In this document: one piece after another, positions 1 to 8,013 of the stretch
Layout: the number at the start of each line of letters is the position of its first letter
How positions within the stretch are numbered: the first letter of the stretch is position 1
DNA from: Sphingosinicella humi
GTDB lineage: Bacteria; Pseudomonadota; Alphaproteobacteria; Sphingomonadales; Sphingomonadaceae
Direction of reading: 5' to 3'
Assembly (NCBI RefSeq): GCF_003129465.1
Contig: NZ_QFFF01000001.1
Span: 1,783,501 to 1,847,500, forward strand
Length of the DNA: 64,000 bases
Translations under genes and position numbers: made by a program
Notes under the pieces: model-generated
Databases searched by the model: none
What the model saw: only the letters and a program-made list of their open reading frames with translations
Told to the model about the DNA's origin: nothing

Positions 1-365
1 AGACGGAAGCCGTGCAATCCGTTGCCGAGCATCGCCTCGACGACGAGAATATCCATATCGGTCCCAGCGACTATGTCGCCTGGCAGAACGATAACAAGAT
101 CTGCTTCCTGCGCATGGAGGGCCAGGTCTTCGGCGGCGTGCCGATGAACCTGGAGCTGCGCCTGTCGGTCGAGGACAGCCCCAATTCGGCGGGCGTCGCC
201 ATCGACATGATCCGCTGCGCCAAGCTCGCCAAGGACCGGGGCCTCGCCGGCGCGATCGACGCCCCCGCCATGTTCTTCTGCAAGCATCCGCCGCGCCAGC
301 TTCCCGACGACGAGGCCTATGAGGCGCTGGAGGCGTTTATCGCAGGCGAGGCCGGCCGCCTCTGA
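1..365 (+). CDS. ino1: Myo-inositol-1-phosphate synthase, C-terminal part (cut by window edge)
   Basis: The reading frame is open from the first base and enters the window already coding, so only about the last 120 residues are present. The segment MNLELRLSVEDSPNSAG followed by IRCAKLAKDRG and a Pro-rich tail is typical of the C-terminus of bacterial myo-inositol-1-phosphate synthase. That enzyme makes inositol-3-phosphate from glucose-6-phosphate in an NAD-dependent reaction. Family assignment rests on this stretch alone. The 16 bases between its stop and the convergent FUSC gene hold no clear terminator. Confidence 0.75.
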   Translation, partial: TEAVQSVAEHRLDDENIHIGPSDYVAWQNDNKICFLRMEGQVFGGVPMNLELRLSVEDSPNSAGVAIDMIRCAKLAKDRGLAGAIDAPAMFFCKHPPRQLPDDEAYEALEAFIAGEAGRL

Positions 366-381
366 CCGCGGCGGCGCTGGA

Positions 382-1482
382 TCATTGATCGAGGTCTGCG
401 AGCCGCTTCGGCGACAGCCGGCGCAGCACGCGTCCGAACCGGCTGCGGAAGCCCGGGCTGTGCAGCGCGACTGCGCCGATGAAGCCGATGTATGCACCGA
501 GCAAGGTGTCGATGAAGCGCGCCTGGATCAGACCGGTGCTGGACTCGTCGCCGAGCATCGGCGCCTCCGCAAGCAGGATGGTCAGCGGCGTGATGAAGAT
601 CGCGGCGAAGCCATAGTGCCGAACCACCGCGGTCTCGATGAGGAACGTCAGCAGGATGATGGCGATTGCGATCGTCCATCCGTCCTTCAGCACCAGCAGC
701 AGTACCCAGGTGACGCCTAGGCCGATACCGGTCCCGAGAATGCGGTGCACCTGCCGGTTCCATGAAGCCCGGAGCGACAGCCCCTGAAGGACCGCAAGGC
801 AGCTCACCGGAACCCAATAGGCCTTTTCGAGCGAGAGCAGCTGCGCGACGGCCAGCGAGAGGCCGACCAGCAAACCGATGATCACCGAATCCACCCAGAC
901 ATAGTCGTAAGTCGGCTGTTGGATCGCGGGAATGGGATCGGGCCGCCTGCGCCTGAGGATATGCAGGCTGTAGAGGAAGGCGATCAAAACGGCGTTGATG
1001 CAGCCGATGGCCAATATGCCGGTCCTGAACAGCGCATCCGCCAGGGTTCCGGGCGAATAGGCGGCGATGGCGGCGGTCATGATGAAGAACAGGCTGCCGG
1101 GCGCAGCCACCCGATAGTAGCGGCAGACCATCGTCACCAGGATCGCGCAGAGAGTGATGAGCGGCACCCTGGCGGCAGGCACGAGGTGGCTGAGCGCACC
1201 CAAGGCGAAACAGCTGATCATCCCGAAGGCGCACGCCATCAAGGTGACCATGCGGTGGTGCATCGGCGTGGACGGCAGATAGAGGAAGACGAGCCCGGCA
1301 AGAGCCGCCACGACGCCTTCCGCGACCCGATCGAAGGCCGCCGCGACGAGCATCGGGCCGCCGCTGGCGATCGCCGCCGCGAAGGGCATCTGCCAGGGAC
1401 GGTCGCTGGCCTTGATCGTCACCAGCTCGCGCCATTCGCGAACAACGAGGTTCCTGATCAAGGTACGGTCGGGAACTTTCAT
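382..1482 (-). CDS. FUSC-family integral membrane exporter
   Basis: A 366-residue polytopic membrane protein built as two hydrophobic blocks (about residues 25-170 and 195-330) around a basic loop (HILRRRRPDP). The second block contains the FUSC-type stretch YWVPVSCLAVLQ. Related proteins (AaeB/YccS type) export aromatic acids or other small molecules across the inner membrane; the substrate here is unknown. An upstream in-frame ATG at 1599 exists, but the ATG at 1482 is preceded by GGAG at proper spacing and by no conserved sequence, so I start there. No membrane-fusion partner is adjacent. Confidence 0.8.
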   Translation of the reverse strand: MKVPDRTLIRNLVVREWRELVTIKASDRPWQMPFAAAIASGGPMLVAAAFDRVAEGVVAALAGLVFLYLPSTPMHHRMVTLMACAFGMISCFALGALSHLVPAARVPLITLCAILVTMVCRYYRVAAPGSLFFIMTAAIAAYSPGTLADALFRTGILAIGCINAVLIAFLYSLHILRRRRPDPIPAIQQPTYDYVWVDSVIIGLLVGLSLAVAQLLSLEKAYWVPVSCLAVLQGLSLRASWNRQVHRILGTGIGLGVTWVLLLVLKDGWTIAIAIILLTFLIETAVVRHYGFAAIFITPLTILLAEAPMLGDESSTGLIQARFIDTLLGAYIGFIGAVALHSPGFRSRFGRVLRRLSPKRLADLDQ

Positions 1483-1804
1483 GTTGCTCCAATCAAGCGT
1501 GCCGGGGCTTGTCTCGGCCGCGCATGGTGAACTCCGTTGGGCGCGACCGAGGGGCTCGTCCTCAACGCCGGTCTGCGGCTGCGGTTCGGAAGTGAGCACC
1601 AGACCCGGCTGCCCGGTGGCGCAGCGACGCGCGCGAAAGCTCTTCGGCGAAGCAACCTTGGACGCCGCCGCAGTCGCAACCTTAATTTCGGCAGCGGATT
1701 GTCAGCTACCGGTCAGCTTAGCGCCTTCTCGAAAGTCCCGACGAATTGCTGAGTTTTCCGAGACCCACGATCCTTTGTCATCGTTGGTTATGTCTACGGA
1801 AGGT
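1483..1804. other. Intergenic stretch without a supported gene
   Basis: About 320 bases between the FUSC gene and tRNA-Ala, both read leftwards. I see no convincing reading frame, no long repeat and no clear hairpin-plus-T-run terminator for the tRNA. It presumably carries the FUSC promoter. Confidence 0.5.
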
Positions 1805-1880
1805 TGGTGGAGCCGAGGGGAATCGAACCCCTGACCTCTGCAGTGCGATTGCAGCGCTCTCCCAGCTGAGCTACGGCCCC
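1805..1880 (-). tRNA. tRNA-Ala (anticodon CGC)
   Basis: Read on the minus strand this folds as a full cloverleaf of 76 bases with the CCA end encoded. The acceptor stem is GGGGCCG with CGGCTCC and includes the G3:U70 pair that marks tRNA-Ala. The anticodon arm is CTGCA-ATCGCAC-TGCAG, giving anticodon CGC for codon GCG, a codon expected to be common in this GC-rich genome. The T arm contains GGTTCGATTCC. Confidence 0.95.
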
Positions 1881-1903
1881 GCGCCTGTCGGGCGAAGGCG
1901 CTC

Positions 1904-1932
1904 CCCATAGCCGCGCCGCGCGCCGGGTGCAA
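1904..1932 (-). promoter_or_regulatory. Sigma-70-type promoter of tRNA-Ala
   Basis: On the minus strand TTGCAC (1927-1932) and TATGGG (1904-1909) are separated by exactly 17 bases. The predicted start is about 17 bases upstream of the mature tRNA 5' end. Both hexamers match the consensus at 4 or more of 6 positions. Confidence 0.55.
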
Positions 1933-2118
1933 TGCGGCATTTCATGTGCGCGGAAGCCTCGTCAAAAAGGAGAACGGTCGTTCCGCCGCCGGGCCGCAAC
2001 GGGCTGGCCCTCGGGGCTGGAACGAGGCTCTCCCTTCCTTCGTTTCATCACTGGAATGCAAGCGCGGACTCACCGTCCGTGAAGCCGGCGAACCATCAGG
2101 AAAAGAAGGAGAGTCTTC

Positions 2119-3177
2119 ATGGCCAATCAACGTGGCGACTATCGATACGGCAACCAGTATCGCTCGCAGGATCGATGGCGCGATCGCGAGCGTGGATCAC
2201 GCTATGGCGGCGGCTATCGCGGCGACGAGGAGCGCGGCTCCCGCTACGGCGGCGGCTATCGCGAGGATGAGGATCGTGGCTTCTTCGACCGGGCCGGCGA
2301 CGAAGTCCGCTCCTGGTTCGGCGACGACGAGGCGGAAGGCCGCCGCGAACGCGACCAGCGGCGCTGGGAACGCGAGCAAGGCTATGGCGACCGCTACGGC
2401 TCCAGCGATTATGGCGGCGGCTATTATGGCAGCGACTTCAACCGCTCCAACGAGGAATATCCCAGGGGCGACTATGGCCAGGATACGAGTTATTCCGGCC
2501 AGTCGGGCTACGCCGGTACGGCGAGCACCTGGGGCGGGTCCGGCTTCGGCGGCTATGGCGCCGGCGGCCGTCGCTTCGACCGCATCGACGTGGGCAGCAC
2601 CGGCACGCACGGCGCTCATCCGATGTCGGCTCCGGCGGGCAGCACCTATGGAGGCGGCTACGGCATGATGTCGCCGGGCTATGGCGGCTCTTCGGCGCGT
2701 TATGCGAGCGTCTATGGCGGCGATATCCACGACCGCAACTATTCGGAGTGGCGCCAGCGGCAGATGCAGCAGCTCGACCGCGACTATGACGAATATCGCC
2801 GCGAACATCAGTCCCGCTTCGAGCAGGAATTCGGCGGCTGGCGCGAAAAACGCCAGGGTCAGCGCCAGTCGCTGGGCCAGGTCACCGAGCATATGGAAGT
2901 GATGGGCTCGGATGGCGAGCATATCGGCACCGTCGACAAGGTGCGCGGCGACCGGATCATCCTCACCAAGAGCGATCCGAGCGCCGGCGGACATCATCAT
3001 TCCATCCCCTGCTCCTGGATCGAACGGGTCGATGAGAAGGTGATGGTCAACAAGACGTCGGCCGAAGCCATGGCCGCGTGGCGCGACGAGGACCGCAATC
3101 GGGCGCTCTTCGAACGCGAAGACCAGGGCAGCGAAGGCCCGCACGTGCTGAACCGGAGCTTCTCCGGCACCTATTGA
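2119..3177 (+). CDS. SWFGD-motif protein with C-terminal DUF2171 domain
   Basis: A 352-residue hydrophilic protein. The N-terminal third is low-complexity Gly/Arg/Tyr sequence with a ten-residue unit (RGSRYGGGYR) present twice, at residues 25-34 and 39-48. The SWFGD signature follows at 65-69 with a charged helix after it. Residues about 253-321 form a DUF2171 domain, a PRC-barrel-like fold. Proteins with this architecture occur in sphingomonads and some rhizobia and are often linked to general stress; their biochemical role is unknown. The start is supported by the ribosome site GAAGGAGAG before the ATG. It stands alone and ends in a strong terminator. Confidence 0.85.
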   Translation: MANQRGDYRYGNQYRSQDRWRDRERGSRYGGGYRGDEERGSRYGGGYREDEDRGFFDRAGDEVRSWFGDDEAEGRRERDQRRWEREQGYGDRYGSSDYGGGYYGSDFNRSNEEYPRGDYGQDTSYSGQSGYAGTASTWGGSGFGGYGAGGRRFDRIDVGSTGTHGAHPMSAPAGSTYGGGYGMMSPGYGGSSARYASVYGGDIHDRNYSEWRQRQMQQLDRDYDEYRREHQSRFEQEFGGWREKRQGQRQSLGQVTEHMEVMGSDGEHIGTVDKVRGDRIILTKSDPSAGGHHHSIPCSWIERVDEKVMVNKTSAEAMAAWRDEDRNRALFEREDQGSEGPHVLNRSFSGTY

Positions 3178-3223
3178 GGGCGGTTCCCCCGGTCTCCGCG
3201 CGACGGGCGCGGGGACGCACTGG

Positions 3224-3252
3224 AAGCCCGGCCGCGTGGCCGGGCTTTCTTT
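3224..3252 (+). terminator. Rho-independent terminator of the SWFGD gene
   Basis: A perfect 10-bp stem (AAGCCCGGCC with GGCCGGGCTT), a GCGT tetraloop and a following TCTTT tract, about 45 bases after the stop codon. Confidence 0.8.
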
Positions 3253-3301
3253 GCGGAACGGCCCTGGCTAGGTTGCGGATCGCAACGAGAAGGAGAGGCT
3301 C

Positions 3302-4294
3302 ATGACCGGCACGCGCGCCTGGCATCTCGCATCGCGGCCTTCGGGGCTGCCCGATATGACCCATTTCGACCTCAGGGACATCGCCCCCCAGCCGCTCCAG
3401 GTCGGGATGGTGCGGGTCGAGAACCGCTGGCTGTCGGTCGATCCCTACATGCGCGGCCGCATGAACGACGTGAAAAGCTATGTGCCGCCCTTCGAGGTCG
3501 GCGCGCCGCTGCAGGGCGGAGCGGTCGGCAAGGTCGTGGAATCGCGCTCGCCCGATCTCAATGTCGGCGACACCGTCCTCCACATGATGGGCTGGCGCGA
3601 GCAGGCGGTAGGCGAGGCGAAGCATTTCACCAAGGTGCCGGCGATGGGCGTGCCGGACGAGCAGTGGCTCGGCAATCTCGGCCTCACCGGGGCTACCGCC
3701 TATTTCGGCCTGCTGCGCGTGGCGGAGGCCAGGGAAGGAGATGTTGTCTTTGTCTCGGCCGCGGCGGGCGCGGTCGGCTCCGCCGTCGTGCAGATCGCCA
3801 AGGCCAGGGGCATGACGGTGATCGGCTCCGCGGGCGGGGAGGAGAAATGCGCCTGGGTGCGCGAGCTCGGCGCCGATGCGGCGATCGACTACAAGGCCGG
3901 ACGTGTCGTCAGGCAATTGATGGACGCAGCGCCCGAGGGAATCGACGTCTATTTCGACAATGTCGGCGGCGATCATCTCGACGCCGCCTTCGCCGCGGCC
4001 CGCAACAATGCGCGCTTCGCCATCTGCGGCATGATCGAGAATTACAATGCCGGGCCGCCGCCCAGCTTCCGCTACATCATGCGCGTGATCGCGGCCCGCA
4101 TTCGCATGCAGGGTTTCATCTTCACCGACTTCATGGCCGAGATGCCCGACTTCTACCGCGACATGGGCAGCTGGATCGCAGAGGGAAAGGTGAAGTCACG
4201 CGAGACGGTGCGCGAGGGCATCGAAGCGATGCCGCAGGCGTTTCTGGACCTCTTCTCCGGCGGCAATATCGGCAAGATGCTGGTCAAGCTCTAG
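3302..4294 (+). CDS. NADP-dependent oxidoreductase, zinc-free MDR family (CurA/YncB type)
   Basis: A 330-residue medium-chain reductase. The N-terminal region has the VDPYMRGRM stretch characteristic of the COG2130 group, and the Rossmann loop AAAGAVGS lies at residues 153-160. The zinc-ligand pattern of alcohol dehydrogenases is absent. Family members reduce alkenal or alkenone double bonds, such as curcumin or prostaglandin analogues, using NADPH. A ribosome site (GAAGGAGAG) precedes the ATG. It converges with the UdgX gene with only three bases between the two coding ends. Confidence 0.88.
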   Translation: MTGTRAWHLASRPSGLPDMTHFDLRDIAPQPLQVGMVRVENRWLSVDPYMRGRMNDVKSYVPPFEVGAPLQGGAVGKVVESRSPDLNVGDTVLHMMGWREQAVGEAKHFTKVPAMGVPDEQWLGNLGLTGATAYFGLLRVAEAREGDVVFVSAAAGAVGSAVVQIAKARGMTVIGSAGGEEKCAWVRELGADAAIDYKAGRVVRQLMDAAPEGIDVYFDNVGGDHLDAAFAAARNNARFAICGMIENYNAGPPPSFRYIMRVIAARIRMQGFIFTDFMAEMPDFYRDMGSWIAEGKVKSRETVREGIEAMPQAFLDLFSGGNIGKMLVKL

Positions 4295-4297
4295 GGG

Positions 4298-5740
4298 TCA
4301 CGCCAAGGCCTTCGCCCGCTCGCCGATCGCGTGCAGGTCCTCCACGAACCGTGCATATTCCTCCTCGCGATTGTCGCGGACGCGCAGCAGGAAGCTCGGG
4401 TGGACGGTGACCCAGGTTTCGCCGGCTTCAAGCGCGTGCGGCTTGCCGCGCGTGGCCGAAATGGTGACCGCCTTGCCGAAGAGGGAGCGGGCGGCGGTGG
4501 CGCCGAGCGCGACGGTGATCGGCGGCCGGATCAGCGCCAGCTCCTGCTCCAGCCACCAGCGGCAGGCGGTTATCTCCGGTCCGTCCGGTTTGGAATGGAT
4601 GCGGCGCTTGCCACGGCGTTCGAACTTGAAATGCTTGACCGCATTGGTGACGTAAGTGGCGGCGCGATCGACGCCGGCGTCGGCCAGCGCCTTGTCGAAA
4701 ACGCCGCCGGCGGGGCCGACGAAGGGGCGTCCGGCGAGGTCCTCCTGATCGCCCGGCTGCTCACCGACGAAGAGGAGGCGCGCATCGAGTGGGCCTTCGC
4801 CGAACACGGTCTGGGTGCCGCATTTGTAGAGGTCACAGCGGGTGCAGCTGCGCGCTTCGGCAACCAACGCCTCCCACGCCGCCAGCGCGTTGCCGCCCGG
4901 CTGCAGCCTCTTCTCGGCCGCGACCGCTTCGGCGAGCCCCCCTTCCGCCATCTTCGCTCGTGAGCGCTCGACCATTTCCGCTTCCCGCGCCTGTGCGCCT
5001 GCGATCAACTGCCCGACCAACGCGGTCTCGGGCATGTTTTTCCAATATTTCTTCGGCATCTCCTTCAGCATCGCACCGACCTTGACCCGGGCCGGATTGA
5101 AGATGGAGGCGTAATAGGTCTTCCAAACCTCCTCGACCTGGTCGCCCGATGGTGCATCGGCGCGGGTGGCTCCGGGCCCCTCCTTGAGCGTCTCGCCGTC
5201 CCAATGGAGGGAAAGTTCCGGCGTCAGGATGGACCAGCGCATCGAGGCGAAACGGCGGACGAAGAAGCCCGCATTGGCGCGGACGATATGATGCTCCGGC
5301 TCGAACCAGGCGACGTAACGGGTGCCGCCCGCTTCATCCGCCCCCTCGACTTCGCGGAAGCGGAGGAAGGCGCGCATCTTGTGGATGTCGCGGCAGACCG
5401 CCTTGGCCATGCTCTCGAGCCGCTGCAGAAGCGGGTCCGCCGCGTCCTCCATCGCGCCTGGATGGGCCCGCAGGCGCAGCAGCAATGTGTAGAGCAAGGC
5501 GAACCGCTCCGGATCGCTATGGCAGACGACGGAGCGCGCGAGCTCGATGAACGGGCGCGGGACGGAAAAGGCGGGGCCGTCATCTGACGCCAGCACGGCT
5601 TCATCGGCGAACAGGTCGTGCGGCGCATCGCCCACCTGCCAATGGATTTCGCTCGGCGGGACACGGCTCAACGCAAGCGACCGGGCGGCGTCGCGCCATC
5701 CTTCGAAATCCTCCTGATGAGCCAGAAAAGCGGTGCGCAT
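4298..5740 (-). CDS. DUF4130-UdgX fusion, uracil-DNA-binding repair protein
   Basis: A 480-residue two-domain protein. Residues 1-250 are the DUF4130 domain that usually accompanies a radical SAM partner. Residues 285-480 are a UdgX-type family 4-like uracil-DNA glycosylase. They have GEQPGDQED (326-334), the UdgX-specific loop KRRIH (378-382) and HPSFLL (447-452). C299, C302 and C393 are candidate 4Fe-4S ligands. In studied UdgX proteins the His of the KRRIH loop becomes covalently linked to the abasic site after uracil removal; H382 is the equivalent here. The gene starts six bases after the radical SAM gene ends and is surely co-transcribed, so it should share its SOS promoter. Confidence 0.92.
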   Translation of the reverse strand: MRTAFLAHQEDFEGWRDAARSLALSRVPPSEIHWQVGDAPHDLFADEAVLASDDGPAFSVPRPFIELARSVVCHSDPERFALLYTLLLRLRAHPGAMEDAADPLLQRLESMAKAVCRDIHKMRAFLRFREVEGADEAGGTRYVAWFEPEHHIVRANAGFFVRRFASMRWSILTPELSLHWDGETLKEGPGATRADAPSGDQVEEVWKTYYASIFNPARVKVGAMLKEMPKKYWKNMPETALVGQLIAGAQAREAEMVERSRAKMAEGGLAEAVAAEKRLQPGGNALAAWEALVAEARSCTRCDLYKCGTQTVFGEGPLDARLLFVGEQPGDQEDLAGRPFVGPAGGVFDKALADAGVDRAATYVTNAVKHFKFERRGKRRIHSKPDGPEITACRWWLEQELALIRPPITVALGATAARSLFGKAVTISATRGKPHALEAGETWVTVHPSFLLRVRDNREEEYARFVEDLHAIGERAKALA

Positions 5741-5746
5741 GGCGGC

Positions 5747-6991
5747 TTAAGCCGCGAAGAGCTCGAGCTGTTCCGTCGCGGGCTTGAGGCGCTGCTGAAG
5801 GTCGACACGGTCGATCAACGCCGTCGGTCGCCAATCGGCGGCGACGATGAACGGGCGGAGCTTGGCGACCGACACGGTGAGGCGCGCAATGTCGCCGAGC
5901 CGGAGACGACGCCAGCGGCGAGAGGCGATGATCCGATCCACCGCTTTTACGCCGAGCCCCGGCACACGAAGCAGCATCTCCCGCGGGGCACGATTGACGT
6001 CGACCGGGAAACGCTCGCGAAACTTGAGCGCCCAAGCGAGCTTCGGATCGATGTCGAGCGGGAGCATGCCCGTGTCGTCGGCTGCCGCCACCACCTCTCC
6101 CGGCTTGAACCCATAGAAGCGCATCAGCCAGTCCGACTGGTAGAGCCGGTGCTCGCGCATCAGCGGCGGGCGTCGAAGGGGAAGCACGGCGCTCGCATCG
6201 GGAATGGGGCTGAAGGCCGAATAATAGACCCGGCGAAGAGCGAAGCGGTCGTAGAGGGTGCTCGCGCGTTTGATGATGTCGCCATCGCTCGCGCCGTCGG
6301 CGCCGACGATCATCTGCGTGGACTGGCCGGCGGGGGCGAAGCCCGGAGCGCTGCGAAAGCGCTTCTTCTCGTCCGCGCCCTGGTCGATCGCTGCCTTCAT
6401 CCCCTTCATCGCACCTTCGATGCGGGCGCCGTCCTTTTCGGGCGCGAGACGCTTCAGCCCCTGCTCGGTCGGCAGCTCGACGTTGATCGACACGCGATCG
6501 GCGTAGAGGCCGGCCTTGTGCACCAGCTCGGGGTCCGCATCGGGAATGGTCTTCAAGTGGATATAGCCGCGGAAGTCGTGATCCTCGCGAAGGCTCCGCG
6601 CCACCTCGACGATCTGCTCCATCGTATAGTTGGGCGAGCGGATGATGCCGGAGGAAAGGAAGAGCCCTTCGATGTAGTTGCGGCGGTAGAAGGACAGGGT
6701 GAGCTGCACCACCTCCTCGGCCGTGAAGCGGGCGCGTCGGACGTTCGAGCTCTTTCGATTGATGCAATAATGGCAATCGAAGATGCAGCTGTTGGTGAGC
6801 AGGATCTTCAGCAGGGAGATACAGCGCCCGTCCGGCGCGTAGGCATGGCAGATGCCCATGCCTTCGGTCGACCCGATGCCCTTGCCGCCGGCGCTATCGC
6901 GCTTCTTCGTGCCTGATGAGGCGCAGGACGCATCATATTTGGCGGCGTCGGCCAGGATGGCGAGCTTCTCGCGAGTGTCGAGGCGCGGCAT
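5747..6991 (-). CDS. Putative DNA modification/repair radical SAM protein (UdgX partner)
   Basis: A 414-residue radical SAM enzyme with the cluster-binding motif CIFDCHYC (C69, C73, C76). Near the C-terminus a helix-hairpin-helix stretch, VPGLGVKAVDRIIASR, suggests DNA binding. This is the family that co-occurs with DUF4130/UdgX proteins; its reaction is unknown. The frame is open upstream to 7180, but family similarity begins at MPRLDTREKL. The ATG at 6991 lies directly downstream of a promoter and LexA box, so the longer form would start inside or before the promoter. There is no room for a Shine-Dalgarno sequence, so the messenger is probably leaderless. Confidence 0.9.
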   Translation of the reverse strand: MPRLDTREKLAILADAAKYDASCASSGTKKRDSAGGKGIGSTEGMGICHAYAPDGRCISLLKILLTNSCIFDCHYCINRKSSNVRRARFTAEEVVQLTLSFYRRNYIEGLFLSSGIIRSPNYTMEQIVEVARSLREDHDFRGYIHLKTIPDADPELVHKAGLYADRVSINVELPTEQGLKRLAPEKDGARIEGAMKGMKAAIDQGADEKKRFRSAPGFAPAGQSTQMIVGADGASDGDIIKRASTLYDRFALRRVYYSAFSPIPDASAVLPLRRPPLMREHRLYQSDWLMRFYGFKPGEVVAAADDTGMLPLDIDPKLAWALKFRERFPVDVNRAPREMLLRVPGLGVKAVDRIIASRRWRRLRLGDIARLTVSVAKLRPFIVAADWRPTALIDRVDLQQRLKPATEQLELFAA

Positions 6992-6993
6992 AT

Positions 6994-7008
6994 GTTCTAT
7001 ATATGTTC
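6994..7008 (-). promoter_or_regulatory. LexA (SOS) box, GAAC-N7-GAAC
   Basis: On the minus strand GAAC-ATATATA-GAAC, equivalently GTTC-N7-GTTC on the plus strand. This is exactly the alphaproteobacterial LexA operator. It ends two bases before the start codon of the radical SAM gene and covers the -10 element, so bound LexA would block RNA polymerase. It implies that this gene and the UdgX fusion are induced by DNA damage. Confidence 0.85.
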
Positions 7009-7026
7009 TTGAAGTTCCACTGTCCA
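6998..7026 (-). promoter_or_regulatory. Sigma-70 promoter of the radical SAM-UdgX operon
   Basis: On the minus strand TGGACA (7021-7026) and TATATA (6998-7003) are separated by exactly 17 bases. Six bases separate the -10 from the ATG at 6991, so transcription should begin at or next to the start codon. The LexA box overlaps the -10. Confidence 0.7.
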
Positions 7027-7041
7027 GCGAGCGGGGGCCTT

Positions 7042-7638
7042 TTAGCTGCGCGTCGCTTTGCTGGAACGCGGCTGCTCGGCAAGGGCTGCCATGGATCCGA
7101 CTCTGGAAGTCATCGACGGTGAGGGGGCGTCTGCGCGGGCAGGTCCTGCGCCGGCCCCGCCGTCCCAGAACTCCTCCCATAGCGCGTCGTTGTCATCGTC
7201 CATGAAGTCTTCGCGGCGGTTGGGGGCGGGCGGCTCGGCATTCGCTTCGGCGTGAGGGATGGGTACCCAGATTTCGTCCTGAGCGGCAGGCTCAGCGTGG
7301 GCTTCGGCGGTATCCGTCGTGCTGTCCGGTGCCCGGCCGGGCTCGATGTCGGGAGGGATGCCCGGGCCCAGTGTGCGGAGCACTTCCTCGATCGTGGGAC
7401 GCGTTGAAGAAAAGGCGGCGTGTGCGGCCTCGGTGTCGGCGGCCAGATAGGCCGTCACGGCATTCTCCGGCGGAGTCGTTTGCCACACCACCCGGCATCC
7501 TTTGGGGATGCCCCAATCGCCATAGGCGGTGCGGACAAGGTCGCGCCCGCAGCGTTTGCATCGGGCGAAATAGTATCCGGCGTTCCAGCGCGGCCAAGGC
7601 TCCGGTCGGTGTCGACCCAAGGCGCAAAGCAGCCTCAT
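7042..7638 (-). CDS. Hypothetical protein with N-terminal CxxC zinc-ribbon-like segment
   Basis: A protein of about 198 residues. The first 50 residues carry a Cys, a GRH sequence and CKRCGRDL, reminiscent of small zinc ribbons in sphingomonad proteins. The remainder is acidic and Pro/Ala-rich, probably disordered, with a DDDNDALWEEFWDG patch. I start at the ATG at 7638 because it overlaps the stop of the preceding gene by one base (TGATG), a translational-coupling arrangement; an ATG at 7698 is possible. No function is assignable. Confidence 0.6.
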   Translation of the reverse strand: MRLLCALGRHRPEPWPRWNAGYYFARCKRCGRDLVRTAYGDWGIPKGCRVVWQTTPPENAVTAYLAADTEAAHAAFSSTRPTIEEVLRTLGPGIPPDIEPGRAPDSTTDTAEAHAEPAAQDEIWVPIPHAEANAEPPAPNRREDFMDDDNDALWEEFWDGGAGAGPARADAPSPSMTSRVGSMAALAEQPRSSKATRS

Positions 7639-7964
7639 CAAAAGCCGGATTCGCCGAAAACATCGGAGACGCGACTCATGTTGAGCCGGGCCCAACATGC
7701 GTCCAGCGCCTCATCGAAGAAGGCGATCCGTGCCTCTTTGTGGGGATGATAGAGGGTGATGAAATCGTGAAACTTGCCGATCGAACTGCATTGCACGAGG
7801 AAACCCGGCACCACGGGCCTCAACTCGCCCTCCATCAGGGCGGCTCGTGACCGCATGTACCGGACGGCCAAGTCCCGATGAGTGGGCCCCGTGGTCACGA
7901 CGGCGAAAAGGACGTCTCTCAGCTCCTGCAGCGCCTCGACCATCGTCAATTTCGGCTCGACCAC
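7638..7964 (-). CDS. Hypothetical cytoplasmic protein, 108 residues
   Basis: A small protein without signal peptide or membrane segment, not recognised. It contains RYMRSRAALMEGELRP and DFITLYHPHKEARIAFFDEAL stretches. The GTG at 7964 is chosen because AAGGA lies seven bases before it; an ATG at 7943 lacks such a site. It is translationally coupled to the following zinc-ribbon-like protein, so the two probably act together. Confidence 0.6.
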   Translation of the reverse strand: MVEPKLTMVEALQELRDVLFAVVTTGPTHRDLAVRYMRSRAALMEGELRPVVPGFLVQCSSIGKFHDFITLYHPHKEARIAFFDEALDACWARLNMSRVSDVFGESGF

Positions 7965-8013
7965 GATCCGTTCCTTGCCCGCTTCGCGCCAGCCACGCGC
8001 GCCCCTCGTGGGG

